A stretch of 64,000 nucleotides of DNA, from assembly GCA_007182875.1 (NCBI GenBank), contig AP019514.1, positions 744,001-808,000 of the forward strand, written 5' to 3'. Both the position numbers and the translations under genes were made by a program. Positions 49,639 through 60,317 of this stretch are shown piece after piece (positions within the stretch are counted from its first letter, which is position 1; the number at the start of each line of letters is the position of its first letter). A model generated the notes under the pieces. The model saw only the letters and a list, made by a program, of their open reading frames with translations. It ran no database searches and was not told the origin of the DNA. Source of the DNA: Vreelandella sulfidaeris. Lineage in GTDB: Bacteria; Pseudomonadota; Gammaproteobacteria; Pseudomonadales; Halomonadaceae.

Positions 49639-49885
49639 GTGAATGGTCAAGAACTCACCTATTTGAACCGTGCCATCGAACTGGCCGAAGAGGCCCTTGA
49701 AGCGGGCGATGAGCCCTTTGGTAGTGTGCTAGTCAGTGCTGAAGGGGGACGTGTTGGCAGAGGATCGTAACCGCATTGCTGGCGGTGACGCTACTCAGCA
49801 TCCTGAGAAGGTAGATGGCCCGGTAGCAGGGTTAGATGCAAGGGTTCACGCGCTGCATCAGCGTCGACACACCGGACGGGGCTAG
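49639..49885 (+). pseudogene. nucleoside deaminase with catalytic centre deleted
   Basis: GTG 49639, with AAGGGA upstream, encodes the N-terminus of a cytidine/guanine-type deaminase: LNRAIELAEEALEAGDEPFG, SVLVSAEG. A one-base error near 49748 is needed to continue DVLAEDRNRIAGGDATQHPE. Directly after it comes KVDGPVAGLDARVHALHQRR, which resembles the usual C-terminal tail of the same family. The roughly 85 residues between, including the PCxxC zinc cysteines, are missing. This is a genuine in-gene deletion, so the product cannot bind catalytic zinc. Confidence 0.7.
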
Positions 49886-49894
49886 TGGCACAAA

Positions 49895-49927
49895 AAAAGC
49901 CGCCTAGTTATTTACCTAGACGGCTTT
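49895..49927. terminator. bidirectional terminator
   Basis: AAAAGCCG(C)CTAG - loop - CTAG(A)CGGCTTTT with A and T tracts on the two sides, located between the deaminase remnant (plus) and the YqaE-like gene (minus). It suits both. Confidence 0.75.
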
Positions 49928-49980
49928 TCATATCACTAATTCTCAAACCATTAATTCAGCAGCTTCAATTTCATTAACCG

Positions 49981-50153
49981 CTAGTGCTTCAAAATCACAT
50001 AAAACGCATGAATGATGCCCGGTATGAAGCCAAACAGTGTGAGGAGAATATTCAGCCAAAAATGTCCTTTAAAACCAACCTCGAAAAATACGCCGAGTGG
50101 GGAAGGATAACGGCAAAAATCATCTTGATTGGATCAGTCGCTGTGAACGCCAT
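49981..50153 (-). CDS. YqaE/PMP3-family two-helix membrane peptide (one frameshift)
   Basis: Very small hydrophobic protein of about 57 residues of the PMP3/YqaE/stress-induced family. ATG 50153 reads MAFTATDPIKMIFAVILPPL. The G4 run 50099-50102 (C4 in the gene) lacks one base; adding it gives GVFFEVGFKGHFWLNILLTL and FGFIPGIIHAFYVILKH before the stop at 49981-49983. The paired helices with LPPLGVF and LFGFIPGIIHAFYVI are diagnostic. Members respond to salt or membrane-potential stress in other organisms, fitting a halophile (inference). Confidence 0.9.
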
Positions 50154-50307
50154 GAAGCCTCCTTTGCTTTCAGGGGGTTTAACTTGTACAAGTGTAGGCA
50201 CTGCCAAAATAATTTTCCATGCCTTGGCGAATTAACTGAGACTCGCCAACTATAAAATCGTTCAATTCCACTATTATTTCCGGTGTAACCCGTCTGGGAG
50301 GGAGCCC

Positions 50308-52358
50308 ATGTTGAAAGTATCCAATACATCTCTTTGTTTAATATGCTGCTTTGTGTCAGGTCAAAGTTGGGCTCAGGAGAGTCCGGTGAATGACAACACT
50401 TTAGCTACGTTAGAAGTGACCGCGCCGCGTTTGTCACGAGAGCTTTACGCCACCCTGCAGCCGTTTCCACACTCGACCGTGAAGCGATTGCGCAAGGCCA
50501 GCAGCGCGTGCGATTGGATGAGTCGCTGGTGCGGGTGCCAGGCGTGTTCCTTCAAAACCGTGACAACTTTGCCCAAGGCCAGCGAATCTCTATCCGCGGC
50601 TTTGGCGCTCGCGCCGTTTGGCGTGCGCGGTATTACTGTGATGGTCGATGGTATTCCTTACACGCTGCCCGATGGCCAGGCGCAGTTAGATGCTATCGAC
50701 TTGGACAGTGCAGAGCGTATTGAAGTCATCCGCGGGCCCTCTTCGGTGCTCTATGGCAATGCGGCGGGTGGGGTAATTGATATCACCACCGCCGATGGGC
50801 GTGATAACCCTGGTACTAGCGTTCGTGCCGGGGTGGGAAGCGATGGCTATCGCAAGGCGGTCGTACAAACCGGGGGCGCCCAAGGCGATTGGTCGCACCA
50901 TGTAAGCCTCTCGGCGCTCAATGTGGATGGCTACCGGGAGCAGAGCTCCACAGAGAAGTATCTATTGAATGCCAAGCTGCGACGCGAATTAGGTAGCGAC
51001 AGAGCCTTAACCGCGATTATCAATCTGCTTGAGAATCCTCGTTCTGAAGATCCCGGTGCGCTGAATGCGAGTGAAGTGTCGAGTGGTCGTGATCAGGCGG
51101 CCCCGAACTCTTTGGCGCTTGATGCAGGGCAGAATGTAGATCAACAGCTTCTTGGTTTGCAGTACGAAGATTTATCCGTTGGTACTGGCGAATTTTACCT
51201 AAAAGGCTTTGTTGCCCAGCGTGATTTTGAACAACAGTTGCCCTATGTGGGCGATAGCCGCATCGGCTATCAGCGTGACTATCTGGGCGCGAGTGCTGAG
51301 TACCATCATGAAGTCAGCCTAGGTAGCATGCCGCTGAGTTATATCACGGGTGTTGATTTGGCCCACCAAGACGATGAGCGCTTTCGTAACGATGTAAGCG
51401 GTCAAGGCGTTGTCGGCGAGCAGGTGGCTGAAGAGACCCAAACGGCAACCTCGGCTGGGGTCTTTGCCCAGGGTGACTTGGCCTTGACCGATCAAGTAAC
51501 GCTTTCGCTTGGCGCACGCTTTGACCGAGTGGAATTAGAAGTGGAGGATCGTTATCTGGACGATGGCGATCAAAGCGGTGAGCAAACCTTTGACGAGTGG
51601 AGTGGCTCAGCAGGCCTGAGTTACCGTTATCGCCCGCAGCATCAGGCTTATATCAATACTGGCACGGCATTTGAAACCCCACGTTCTCAGAGTTTGCAAA
51701 CCCAGCGGGCGGTGGTTTTAACCCGATGGTTGAGCCACAAAAGGCATGGAACCGAGGAAGTAGGGCTACGTGGCTATGTTGAGCCGTTGGCTATGGATTA
51801 CGACTTGGCGTTGTTTTCAGTGCGCGTGCGCGATGAGCTTGTGCCTTACGAAGAGGAAGGTGGTGGGCGCACATTCTACCAAAATGCGGGGGATACCGAC
51901 CGAGACGGCATTGAGCTGGCGCTAGGTTGGCAGTTGGCCGATCAGTGGCGGTTGGATAGCGCCCTAACGCTGGCGCGCTACGAATTTGATGAATTTGCCA
52001 CACCGACGGAGAGCTTTGGTGGTAATCGTATCCCCGGCCTGCCCGAGCAAACCTGGGTTAATTTGTTAACCTGGGAGGGATTGATGAGCGCTTTGCGACG
52101 CTGGAAACCCAGTACGTGGGCGATATGGTCGCAGACAACGCCAACGAGACAGAGGTCGATAGCTATTGGCTGGTGAATCTGCGCGTGGGAGATGGTTGGC
52201 AGTTGGGCAGCGATACGCGGCTAAATGCGTATGTTGGCGTCCGCAACCTGTTTGATGAAGAACACTACGCCAACGTGCGCTTGAACGGTACCTATGGTCG
52301 CTTTTATGAATCCGCGCCAGGGCGCAGTGTGTATGGCGGGTTAGAGGTGAGTTTCTAA
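50308..52358 (+). CDS. TonB-dependent outer-membrane receptor (several frameshifts)
   Basis: Receptor of about 685 residues. ATG 50308 after GGGAGGG; signal peptide ends at SWAQ. The TonB box region is LATLEVTAPRLSRELY; a frame change near 50460 runs through RVRLDESLVRVPGVFLQNRD, NFAQGQRISIRGFGARAPFG and back into ITVMVDGIPYTLPDGQAQLD, RIEVIRGPSSVLYGNAAGGV. The barrel includes YQRDYLGASAEYHHEVSLG and TGTAFETP. Breaks also near 51700 and 52080; the last strand SAPGRSVYGGLEVSF ends with phenylalanine. The plug is of the metal-complex/heme or vitamin type; ligand unknown. Convergent with the glucose dehydrogenase-like gene. Confidence 0.9.
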
Positions 52359-52384
52359 GCGGTAGGTTAATAAAACAGATGAAA

Positions 52385-52415
52385 AACGGGCGGCCCATCA
52401 TGTGGGCCGCCCGTT
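52385..52415. terminator. strong terminator between TonB receptor and PQQ dehydrogenase genes
   Basis: Perfect 13-bp stem AACGGGCGGCCCA-TCATG-TGGGCCGCCCGTT. On the minus strand it is followed by a T-rich run, so it mainly ends the dehydrogenase transcript. Confidence 0.85.
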
Positions 52416-52444
52416 CTCGTTGGTGACGCTACTAGGTCGCTCGG

Positions 52445-55017
52445 TTACTCAGGCAGCGCGTAGCCAATCACATAGTCCCCCATCTTGGTGCCAAAGGTGC
52501 CGTGGCCGCCCGCGGTGACCACCACGTACTGTCGACCGTCTTCGCCAGTGTAAGTCATTGGCGTGGCTTGGCCGCCTGCAGGCAGGCGAGCTTTATACAG
52601 CTCCTCGCCGGTAGTGATGTCGTAACCGCGTAAGTACTGATCCAGCGTGCCGCTCAAGAACGACACACCACCAGCGGTAGTCACCGGGCCGCCCAATGCA
52701 GGAACACCTACCTTCAAACCAATCGGCAGATCGAACGGCATGCTGTCACGGGTCGTGCCATTGCGGTGTTTCCACACTACCTCGGCACTTTGTAAGTCGA
52801 TACCGGCCACATCGCCCCAGGAAGGCGCTTGGCAGGGCAGGCCGAGCACGGAAAGAAGTGGTCCCAGCTCTACTGCATAGGGAGCGCCTGCGTTAGGCTG
52901 CAACCCTTGTTCGCTGGCCGAGCCTTGTCCTTCTTCTACCCTCTTCACGAGGCACCAGCGTGGAAATAAACGCCAAGTACTTAGCACCGGTGAACAACGC
53001 TTGACGCTCGGGGTCAACCGCGACCCCACCCCAATTCATGACACCGACATTGCCCGGGTAGACAATACTGCCTTCCAGCGAAGGCGGTGTGTATTGGCCC
53101 TCGTAGCGCAACGAGTTGAACTGAATGCGGCACATCATCTGGTCAAACGGTGAGGCGCCCCACATATCGCGTTCGGTGAGTGGCGGTGGCAGCAGGTTAA
53201 GCGCTGAACGTGGCTGTGTTTCAGCCGTCCAGTCGCCTTCCACAGCGCCTTGTGGAGCAGGCACCTCTTCGATGGGTACAATGGGCTCACCGGTTTCACG
53301 ATTCAATACATACAGGCTGCCCTGCTTGGTCGGTTGAATAACGGCGGGCTGGGTACCGTTATTGGTGGCAAGGTCAATTAGCACCGGTTGGGCGGGTGAA
53401 TCCATATCCCACAGGTCGTGATGGACAAACTGATAAACCCACTCTACCTGACCATCTTCCAGGTTAAGTGCCACCAGACCTGCGCTATAGGTTTCATCGT
53501 TTTCGCTACGGTTAGCGCCAAACTGATCAGGTGTCGCGTTGCCCATGGGCAGGTAAACCATACCGAGCTCTTCATCCACACTGATGGGCGCCCAGACGTT
53601 AGGTGAGTTACGCGTATAGGTTTCGCCTTCGGCTAGCGGCTCGGTGTCGTCAGGGTTGCCGCTATCCCAGTTCCACACCAGCTCACCAGTATGTACGTCA
53701 AAGGCGCGGATAACGCCGGAAGGCTCATCGACAGAGCTGTTGTCGGTAACGTGGCCGCCTAAAATGACCAGATTTTCAGTCACGGTAGCGGGGAGGTGGA
53801 GTAATAGCCGCCAGGATCGAAGTCGCCAATATTATTGGTCAAGTCGACTTCGCCATTCTCTCCAAAACTCGTACACCGCTCACCTGTGTCGGCATTTAGA
53901 GCAATTAAACGTGCATCCGCCGTGGGCAGGTAAAGCCTGCGTGGGCACATGACGTCGGTTTCACTGAGCATGGGCTGCGTATCGCTTTCTTCTTCAACAC
54001 CAAACAGCAGTGACAGGAAGGAAAGGTCGAGGCTGAAAATATCACTATCATTGAAGATATCGAAAGAGAGCGCTGTGTCACTCGTCGACGCACTGCCATC
54101 CGCTGATTCGTTAGCGTCTGGGGCTGCGGAGTCTGTGGCTTTGGAATCTGGGGCTGTGGAAGCTGGGTCTGTGGAATAGTTAGCCGCATCGTAGTAGGCG
54201 AGGCCGCGGCAGGTCATATGTGCCCAAAGGGAGAAGTCCTCTGCACCCATGGTGCTAACTTCCGGGTCGAACGACCATTGGGTCTCACCGGTTTCCGGTG
54301 ATAGCGCCATGGCGCGGCTATGCGAGGTGCAGATATAAAGGCTGCCGTTTACTTTTAGCGGCGTATTTTGGTTGGTAATTTCAGGGGCGCATTAGGACCA
54401 GCCGCGTCGCCGGTTTGAATACGCCATATCTCTTCCAATTCGCCGATGTTGTCAGGCGTAATCTGATTAAGTGAAGAGTAATGGGTGCCAGCGTTGGTAC
54501 CGCCATAGGCAGGCCAGTCATCACCCGATACTTGAGCAGGGTTAACGTCGCTAGCCTCTTCACTGGCGTTGGAAATGGTGCCTTCAATCGTCCCTGGATC
54601 GCTAAACTGACTAGCGATGGCAACAATAATGGCTGCCACAATACTGCCTGACAGTGCCAAGCTGCCACCACGTGAATGAAGCGGCTTACGCCACCAGGGG
54701 AGCAGCATGATGATCCCGATTAAACAGGGAATCGCAACGCGCGGTACCAACTGCCACCAGTCCAGGCCGACCTCCCAGAGTGCCCAAACCAACGTAGCAA
54801 ATAAAATGAGCGCATATAGCCAGAGAGCTGCGCCGCGACGCATGGCGAGTAAAACACCGCTGGCGATAACGCCTATGCCGGCAATTAAGTAGTAAGCACT
54901 GCCACCTAAGCTAACCAGCTTGCCGCCACCTATGACCAAGGCAAGGCCCGCCGCTACTAGCAAAAGGCCGAGCAGCAACGGTGGCCATTTGCAGCGCGTA
55001 CGAGAGTGTTCGTCCAT
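52445..55017 (-). CDS. gcd: membrane-bound PQQ-dependent glucose/quinate/shikimate-type dehydrogenase (frameshifted)
   Basis: Periplasmic aldose or polyol oxidase feeding electrons to ubiquinone. ATG 55017. Five N-terminal helices (PPLLLGLLLVAAGLALVIGG to PCLIGIIMLLPWW) anchor an eight-bladed PQQ propeller starting DDWPAYGGTNAGTHYSSLNQ. Landmarks: ADARLIALNADTGERCTSFG, ATVTENLVILGGHVTDNSSV, FDVHTGELVWNWDSGNPDDT, NSPNVWAPISVDEELGMVYL, VYQFVHHDLWDMDSPAQPVL, GYDITTGEELYKARLPAGGQ, MTYTGEDGRQYVVVTAGGHG. A rare insertion of about 75 residues lies between AHMTCRGLAYYD and MCPRRLYLPTADA, with low-complexity SAPD/ATDS units. Breaks near 54385, 53785 and 52935. No PQQ synthesis genes in the window. Confidence 0.92.
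54117..54176. repeat. imperfect 15-nt tandem repeat inside the PQQ dehydrogenase insertion
   Basis: Units of the form TCTGTGGCTTTGGAA, TCTGGGGCTGTGGAA and GCTGGGTCTGTGGAA follow each other. They code on the minus strand for an S/T-x-A-P-D type low-complexity stretch. The 15-nt length keeps the frame, so this is a slippage-prone, in-frame expansion. Confidence 0.55.
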
Positions 55018-55205
55018 GAGATAATCCCTATTTAACAACGAATTAATGCCACTTTACGTTGGCCGATAAGCAGCGCTTTTAAAACGTGCCCTAACCAATC
55101 GACAAAGCCGATGGGTTAAATCACGCTTAGTTCGCTAATGATTTTAATAATCAATTCACTTTTGGTCTAATGATTTTCTGGATTAGCACAAAGAGAGTCA
55201 AACAA

Positions 55206-55235
55206 AAAGCCGCACTATCAACGTAGCGCGGCTTT
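55206..55235 (-). terminator. terminator of the alkenal reductase gene
   Basis: AAAGCCGC at 55206-55213 pairs with GCGGCTTT at 55228-55235; on the minus strand the stem is followed by TTTTTG. It lies 47 bp past the stop of the 55282-56284 gene. Confidence 0.75.
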
Positions 55236-55281
55236 CTAAGTAGGATTGGGAAGTGTGGTTAACGTTAATCTAGGGCAATGC

Positions 55282-56284
55282 TCAGCTATCTAATTTAACC
55301 AGCATCTTACCGGTATTGCCGCCCTCAAATAGCGCCAGGAAAGCCTCGGGGTGTTCTCTAAACCCTCTTTCACGGTTTCTTTATAATCAATTTTCCCAGC
55401 ACTGACCTGAGGCGCTACCTCTTTTAAGAATTCGGGGTAATGTTCCCAATAATCTGCAACGATAAAGCCCTGCATTTTGGCTTTTCGCATGATCAGCTGT
55501 GCAAGGTTGCTGGGGCCTGGGGTCGGTTCTTCGGCGTTGTAGTCGTTGATCATGCCGCAAACCGCGATCCGCGCGCCTTCGTTTAATTGGCTGAGTGCAG
55601 CTTCAAGGCAAATGCCACCGACATTTTCATAGTACACGTCGATTCCGTTGGGGCTGGCTAGGCGTATGGCATCACTTAGCTCGTGGGAATTTCTATCGCG
55701 ATAGCTGACGGGTTCCACACTGAGCGATTCCAGCCATGCCAATTTATGGGCTGCGCCAGCAATGCCCACGACATGGCAGCCTTTGCTTTGGCTAGTTGCA
55801 CGACCATGGAACCAACCGCACCACTGGCCGCACTGACTAAAACGTTATCGCCAGGCCTACATTCAGCGATCAAATTGAGGCCGGTCCAGGCGGTCATCCC
55901 AGGCATTCCTAAAACACCCAGGTATGCCTGCTCAGGAACATCGATGTCGGGCAGCGGCATAACTTCTTGTGCTGGCAATTGGGCAATATCACGCCAGCCA
56001 CCCATGTGGCTGACTTTATCGCCCACGTTGAGTCGCGCGTCATTTGATTCAATCACTTCGCCAATGGCGGCACCTTCCATGGGCTTACCCAGTTCAAACG
56101 GTGCTACGTAGGTGTGAATGCCGCTCATACGGCCACGCATGTAAGGATCGACGGAGAGCCAGCTATTGCGAATACGTACTTCACCTTCGGCCAGCTCGGG
56201 TAGGGTTTGCGATTCTAATTTGAACAGGGCGCGGTCGGGTAGGCCAGTGGGGTAATCGGTCAGCGTATAAAAGCGCGTCTGCAT
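55282..56284 (-). CDS. NADP-dependent zinc-free alkenal/curcumin reductase family (MDR) (two frameshifts)
   Basis: Medium-chain reductase of about 334 residues reducing alpha,beta-unsaturated carbonyls with NADPH. ATG 56284 (MQTRFYTLTDYPTGLPDRAL). Motifs: NSWLSVDPYMRGRMSG, AYLGVLGMPGMTAWTGLNLI, GDNVLVSAASGAVGSMVVQL (nucleotide-binding AASGAVGS). A break near 55770 precedes AGAAHKLAWLESL, then GIDVYYENVGGICLEAALSQ, ARIAVCGMINDYNAEEPTPG, MQGFIVADYWEHYPEFLKEV. A second break near 55350 restores EAFLALFEGGNTGKMLVKLD. No zinc ligands, as expected for CurA/YncB-type enzymes. Likely detoxifies electrophiles. Confidence 0.92.
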
Positions 56285-56383
56285 GGGTGCCTCCTGCAAT
56301 AAATAACGTGAAAACTCCTTGTAGCATAGAGACCATTAGCCTGCTGACAAGTTCGTCTCACCATAGCAAACATGCGTATGCGC

Positions 56384-56420
56384 AAAAACAGGGCGATCCA
56401 TTGCTGGCCGCCCTGTTTTT
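56384..56420. terminator. bidirectional terminator between RlpA and reductase genes
   Basis: AAAAACAGGGCG - 13 nt - CGCCCTGTTTTT. The outer A and T tracts make it a good rho-independent terminator in both directions; here it follows the RlpA-like gene on the minus strand. Confidence 0.85.
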
Positions 56421-56509
56421 AGGTTGCTTTCTGTATTAACGATGCTTCGGGTGCTGTCGCATTGATTAGGCTAAGGGGTATCACACTAAAATCAAGGATG
56501 TGTTATCCG

Positions 56510-56929
56510 TTAATCCAACAGCGTTACCATCACTGGAGCCGTGCCGCGACGAATCATGCCAAGTTTCGCTGCCGCGCGTTTGGATAAATCAATAATGCGG
56601 CCTTGAATGAAGGGGCCACGGTCATTGATCAATACTTCCACTTCTTGCCCCGTGTCTGGGCGTGTCACCAACACCTTAGTGCCGAACGGCAAACTTGGGT
56701 GGGCAGCAGTCAGTGCCTGTTGATCGAAGGGTTCCCCGCTGGCAGTGGTTGCCCCTTGAAAGCGGTCGCTGTAAAAGGAGGCGACACCTTCCTGTGTTTC
56801 TGTCTGATGTGCAAAAGCACTATTGGCAGCGCTACTTACTGCTATTGCCGCTGCCAAGCAAATCGTTCGGATCAGTCGTTTTGAGCTCCCATAGGAGTGC
56901 CTCAGTTTTGCGTAGTGCGTATCTCGCAT
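56510..56929 (-). CDS. rlpA: RlpA-like double-psi beta-barrel protein (septal-ring lytic transglycosylase family)
   Basis: Intact 139-residue exported protein. ATG 56929; signal peptide [22 protein letters not shown]. The DPBB domain shows [70 protein letters not shown]. RlpA cleaves peptidoglycan strands lacking stem peptides. There is no lipobox and no C-terminal SPOR domain, so this is a short, probably freely periplasmic paralogue rather than classical RlpA. Confidence 0.88.
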   Translation of the reverse strand: MRDTHYAKLRHSYGSSKRLIRTICLAAAIAVSSAANSAFAHQTETQEGVASFYSDRFQGATTASGEPFDQQALTAAHPSLPFGTKVLVTRPDTGQEVEVLINDRGPFIQGRIIDLSKRAAAKLGMIRRGTAPVMVTLLD

Positions 56930-57210
56930 TCGTTGATGAAATACCGAGTAGACCTGCCGATACTACCCTTGTCACTCCGGTTCATCAACCTTTGAGAAGA
57001 TCGACGCAATTAGGTTCAATTTCAAGATTTTTAATCGTTACGCTTGTGCCTTTGATTGTTAGTGGCTTATCGGTTCAAGCATGAGGTTAGTAAACAATAA
57101 ACTGCAGTGAACGCACTATTTTTATGAAACGCTCACTTTAATGAGTTAATCACTCTATAATCCCAATTGCTTAATTAATATTTGCCATTTCGACTGACAG
57201 GGAACCGATC

Positions 57211-58657
57211 ATGGCTAGATCTTCTTCACTTGCGTTTGTGTTGGTGGCCGCTGGCGGCGCAGCCGTTGGCTTTCTTGTTGCTCAGGTTATTCCTTTGCAG
57301 GGACAAGACATTGATAAAGAGTCCGCTGAACACGCTGAAGTGAGTGATCAGCAATCACGCGTCGAGGCTATTGTAGGCTTGGATCAGCTCATCCTTGATG
57401 AGCAATTGCGTGGTGAAATAACCGCAGCCAGTGAGCTAAACGGCAACGATGGTAGCCGTTTTACGCGCTATGCGACCTCACTGGAAGAGGGTGAGATTGT
57501 CGAAATTTCGCTACGCGGTGCCTTGCAAGGTGTTGTAGCGCTCTATGATGACCAACTCCAATTGCTCGACCATGCACCGGTGGTTCGCCACCGTGTTGAA
57601 GAAAGCGGTGACTATGTAGTGGTGATTAGTGGCGCTGATGCCCATAGCTACGGCCCGTTTACTGTCGACAGCCGTGCCGTTGAGCTGACAGATGCCGATA
57701 CAGTGACAGTGGGTGAGCCCGTCGATAGCTGGCTGCAAGGGGATGCCCGTGAAATTACGTTAAACATAGAAGAAGCGGGCCTTTATCAACTGGAAATGCG
57801 CTCTGATGACTTCGACCCTTACCTAGAGTTAGTAGGGCCGAATGGCTATGCGCGTGAAGACGACGATAGCGCTGGCGATTTAGACGCACGCATTGCCGAT
57901 TTCCTGGAGGCTGGTGAATATACGTTGACGGCTCGAAGTGCCTACGGTGATGGCGATGGTATTTACACGCTTAGTGTAGAACCCCATGAGCTACCTGGGG
58001 ATGGTGAACTGCGAAATGACGGGTCACTCACCGCGGATGAATCACTCAATGGTTGGTACAGTGGGCAGGCATTAAATTACCAAGTGGAAATTGAAGAAGC
58101 TGGCATGTATGAGATTGAGATGAGTGCTAGCGATATCGATTCCTATCTAGTGCTTGAAGGGCCTAATGGCTACTACCGTGAAGATGACGATAGTGCCGGT
58201 GAACTGAACGCGAGCATTGCTGATTTCCCTTGCCCCCGGCGTCTATGAGCTAACGGCACGTACTGCTTATGGCGAAAGCAGCGGTATGTTTACGCTTTCC
58301 ATGAAGCCCCATGACATGCCTGATGTAGAGCTGCGCAATGAAGGGGCAATCATGCCAGGAGAGCCCCTCAACGGTTGGTATAGCGGCGAGCCACTCAACT
58401 ATCAATTAGAGGTGACAGAGAGTTCGCTAGTAACGTTGGAAATGCGCTCTGCAGATTTTGATACTTTTATAGAGATTAGTGGACAAGGCGTTGCAGCCAG
58501 CGACGATGATGGCGCAGGTGGCACTGACTCACGCCTTCAAGAGCCATTGCTGCCGGGTACTTATACGGTAAGTGCGCGTGGTTTTAGCGCGACTGGCAGC
58601 GGCTTATTTGAACTAAGCCTCGAAATGGAACCGACGGATATTCCCCCAGATCTGTAA
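57211..58657 (+). CDS. exported protein of tandem PPC (bacterial pre-peptidase C-terminal) repeats (one frameshift)
   Basis: About 480 residues. ATG 57211; an N-terminal helix LAFVLVAAGGAAVGFLVAQV anchors or exports it. After a first divergent unit (residues about 60-155), three similar units of about 105-110 residues follow, each with a SWLQGDA / GWYSGQALNYQ / GWYSGEPLNYQ opening, a YQLEMRSDDFDPYLEL-type strand, an acidic REDDDSAG loop (DDDGAGGTDS in the last) and a YTLTARSAYGDGDG closing. The acidic DDDSAG loops suggest calcium binding. A frame change near 58228 (run of C) interrupts unit two. No peptidase domain is attached, which is unusual as PPC domains normally follow one. Confidence 0.8.
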
Positions 58658-58684
58658 ACGTTACCCACATTTTTACGCTCTTCT

Positions 58685-58723
58685 AAACGCGTTTATCGCT
58701 TATGGCGGCAAACGCGTTTTTTT
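58685..58723 (+). terminator. rho-independent terminator after the PPC gene
   Basis: AAACGCG at 58685-58691 pairs with CGCGTTT at 58713-58719 and is followed by more T. It lies about 28 bp past the PPC-protein stop. Confidence 0.75.
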
Positions 58724-58832
58724 ATCGCTGTAAAGTTGCGCAAACCAGCTAGGCTAAAAGGCAGTGTTGATAGCGTCGGATGTTGTCGCGTTCAACGCTG
58801 CCTTTTACATCAATAATAGGCATGGAACGCTT

Positions 58833-59345
58833 ATGAATCAGCAACGTGAGTTACGCCAGTCAGCACGCTTAATGGTGGTCGACCCTGGAGGCCGATTGCT
58901 GTTATTTCGCTATCACGAGGAGCCGCAGCTCTCCTCTGGGCCACCATTGGCGGAGAACTGCAAGAAGGAGAAGATTATCCCAGTGCCGCCATGCGAGCAC
59001 TGAAAGAAGAAGGGCTAACGTGTCCTATCGGTCCGTTACTGCGCGAGGTCAATGAACTTTCTACCGCGGCGCGATCCACGCCCGAGCGCTGGTTGGAGCG
59101 TTACATTCTGGTGCGTTGCCCGGTAACGGCTGAGGTTGTCGCTAATCAGTCAAGAAACGATGCGCCGCTGAGCGATGAAGAGCAGCCTACTATTCAGGCT
59201 TGGCACTGGTGGACGTTGGAAGAAATGCGTGAAGCCGATCCAGTGCTTTTTTAAGCCTACCTGGTTGCCTGAGTTGCTCAACGAGATTCTGCACAGCGAG
59301 CCAGCGCTGTATTTGGAAGAACATAGCCTGTTTTCAAAAGATTAG
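58833..59345 (+). CDS. NUDIX hydrolase (two frameshifts)
   Basis: Nucleotide-diphosphate-type pyrophosphohydrolase of about 170 residues. ATG 58833 reads MNQQRELRQSARLMVVDPGG. Frame changes near 58920 and 58950 pass through LWATIGGELQEGEDYPSAAM, RALKEEGLTCPIGP, which is the NUDIX box GX5EX7REUXEEG in degenerate form (K in place of R in RALKEEG). Later ERWLERYILVRCPV and EEQPTIQAWHWWTLEEMREA. A last break near 59252 gives KPTWLPELLNEILHSEP and a stop at 59343-59345, overlapping the stop of the convergent EamA gene. Substrate unknown. Confidence 0.82.
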
Positions 59346-60216
59346 CGACCGGCTTTGAGGCAGCCAACCACTACCAATAATGCCGCTGCAGGTAAACGCC
59401 AGTCGAGCACGCTCATGCCTGCCAATACCAGCAGCAGAGCGGCAAGAATCGGTACGCCATATGCCAGGCTGCCGACCAGGCTGGCATGCCCCAGCGCAGT
59501 GCTTTATCCCATGCCACCATGGCTACTCCGTAAGGCCCCAACCCCAGTGCAATGCCCGCGAATAGGGCTTCACCGCTGGGGAGGGCGAGGTTGCCTTCCA
59601 GTACCAAGCTGGCCGCCACGGAGATAGCACATGCAATAAGTAGCAACCTAGGCAGCAGCGGTGCTAACGCCACCGGTGCTGATTGGCTTAGCCACGAGTA
59701 GATCGCCCAGCAGCAAGCGGCCAGCAGCGCTAGCGCGTATCCCGTGGTGGCGCCTCCCAAGCCCCATTGAGGGCTTGAGGAACCAGCAACAGCGCTGCGC
59801 CTGAAAATGCAATCAGAGCGCCGACAACCCCTGCGATGCGCAAGCGACCAAAGCGGCTCCATTGACTGAGCAGCACAAACAGCACGGGCCATGTAGGTGA
59901 TGAGGGCCGCTTCGGCAGCAGGCGCTAACCGCATACCAATAAAGTAGGTGCTTACGGCGCCAAAAATGAGGAGCGGAATACCTATCCAAACGCTGACCTG
60001 CCAGCCCGCGCCACCGGTGGCGACGTTAACACGGCGGCTTAAGGGCAGTGTCGCCAATGACCCCGCTAACAAGGTAACGGCGGTCAGCTGCAAGGGCGGT
60101 GTTGCTTTGGCAAATTCAGCCAAGAGCGGTGCTGCACTCCAAAAGCATGACGGCCACCAGTGCCGCACTAACACTGTACCAACGTGGAAATAGGGCGGGG
60201 AGTGGACGCGATGCAT
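59342..60216 (-). CDS. EamA/DMT-family transporter (frameshifted)
   Basis: Ten-helix drug/metabolite exporter of about 290 residues, two EamA halves. ATG 60216. First half: PPLLAEFAKATPPLQLTAVT-like region, LIFGAVSTYFIGMRLAPAAE and AALITYMARAV; the run around 59780-59890 contains at least two frame changes. Second half: TGYALALLAACCWAIYSWLS, LLPRLLLIACAISVAASLVL, GIALGLGPYGVAMVAWDKAL. A further change near 59475 leads to LAYGVPILAALLLVLAGMSV and LPAAALLVVVGCLKAGR, stopping at 59342. Divergent from a LysR regulator 101 bp away, the usual arrangement for aromatic-type amino-acid exporters of this family. Confidence 0.87.
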
Positions 60217-60317
60217 ATTGGATCTCCTTGATTTAAGCAGGTGCCGAGCAGCATACTTCTCATCAAAGCATCACAATATCGATCTTTTATGATCGTTTTT
60301 ATCAACGATGGTGATAT

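Noticed and set aside
57830..58220. Repeated DNA seen as a possible CRISPR or mobile repeat
   Set aside because: The two copies are in-frame parts of PPC protein repeats.
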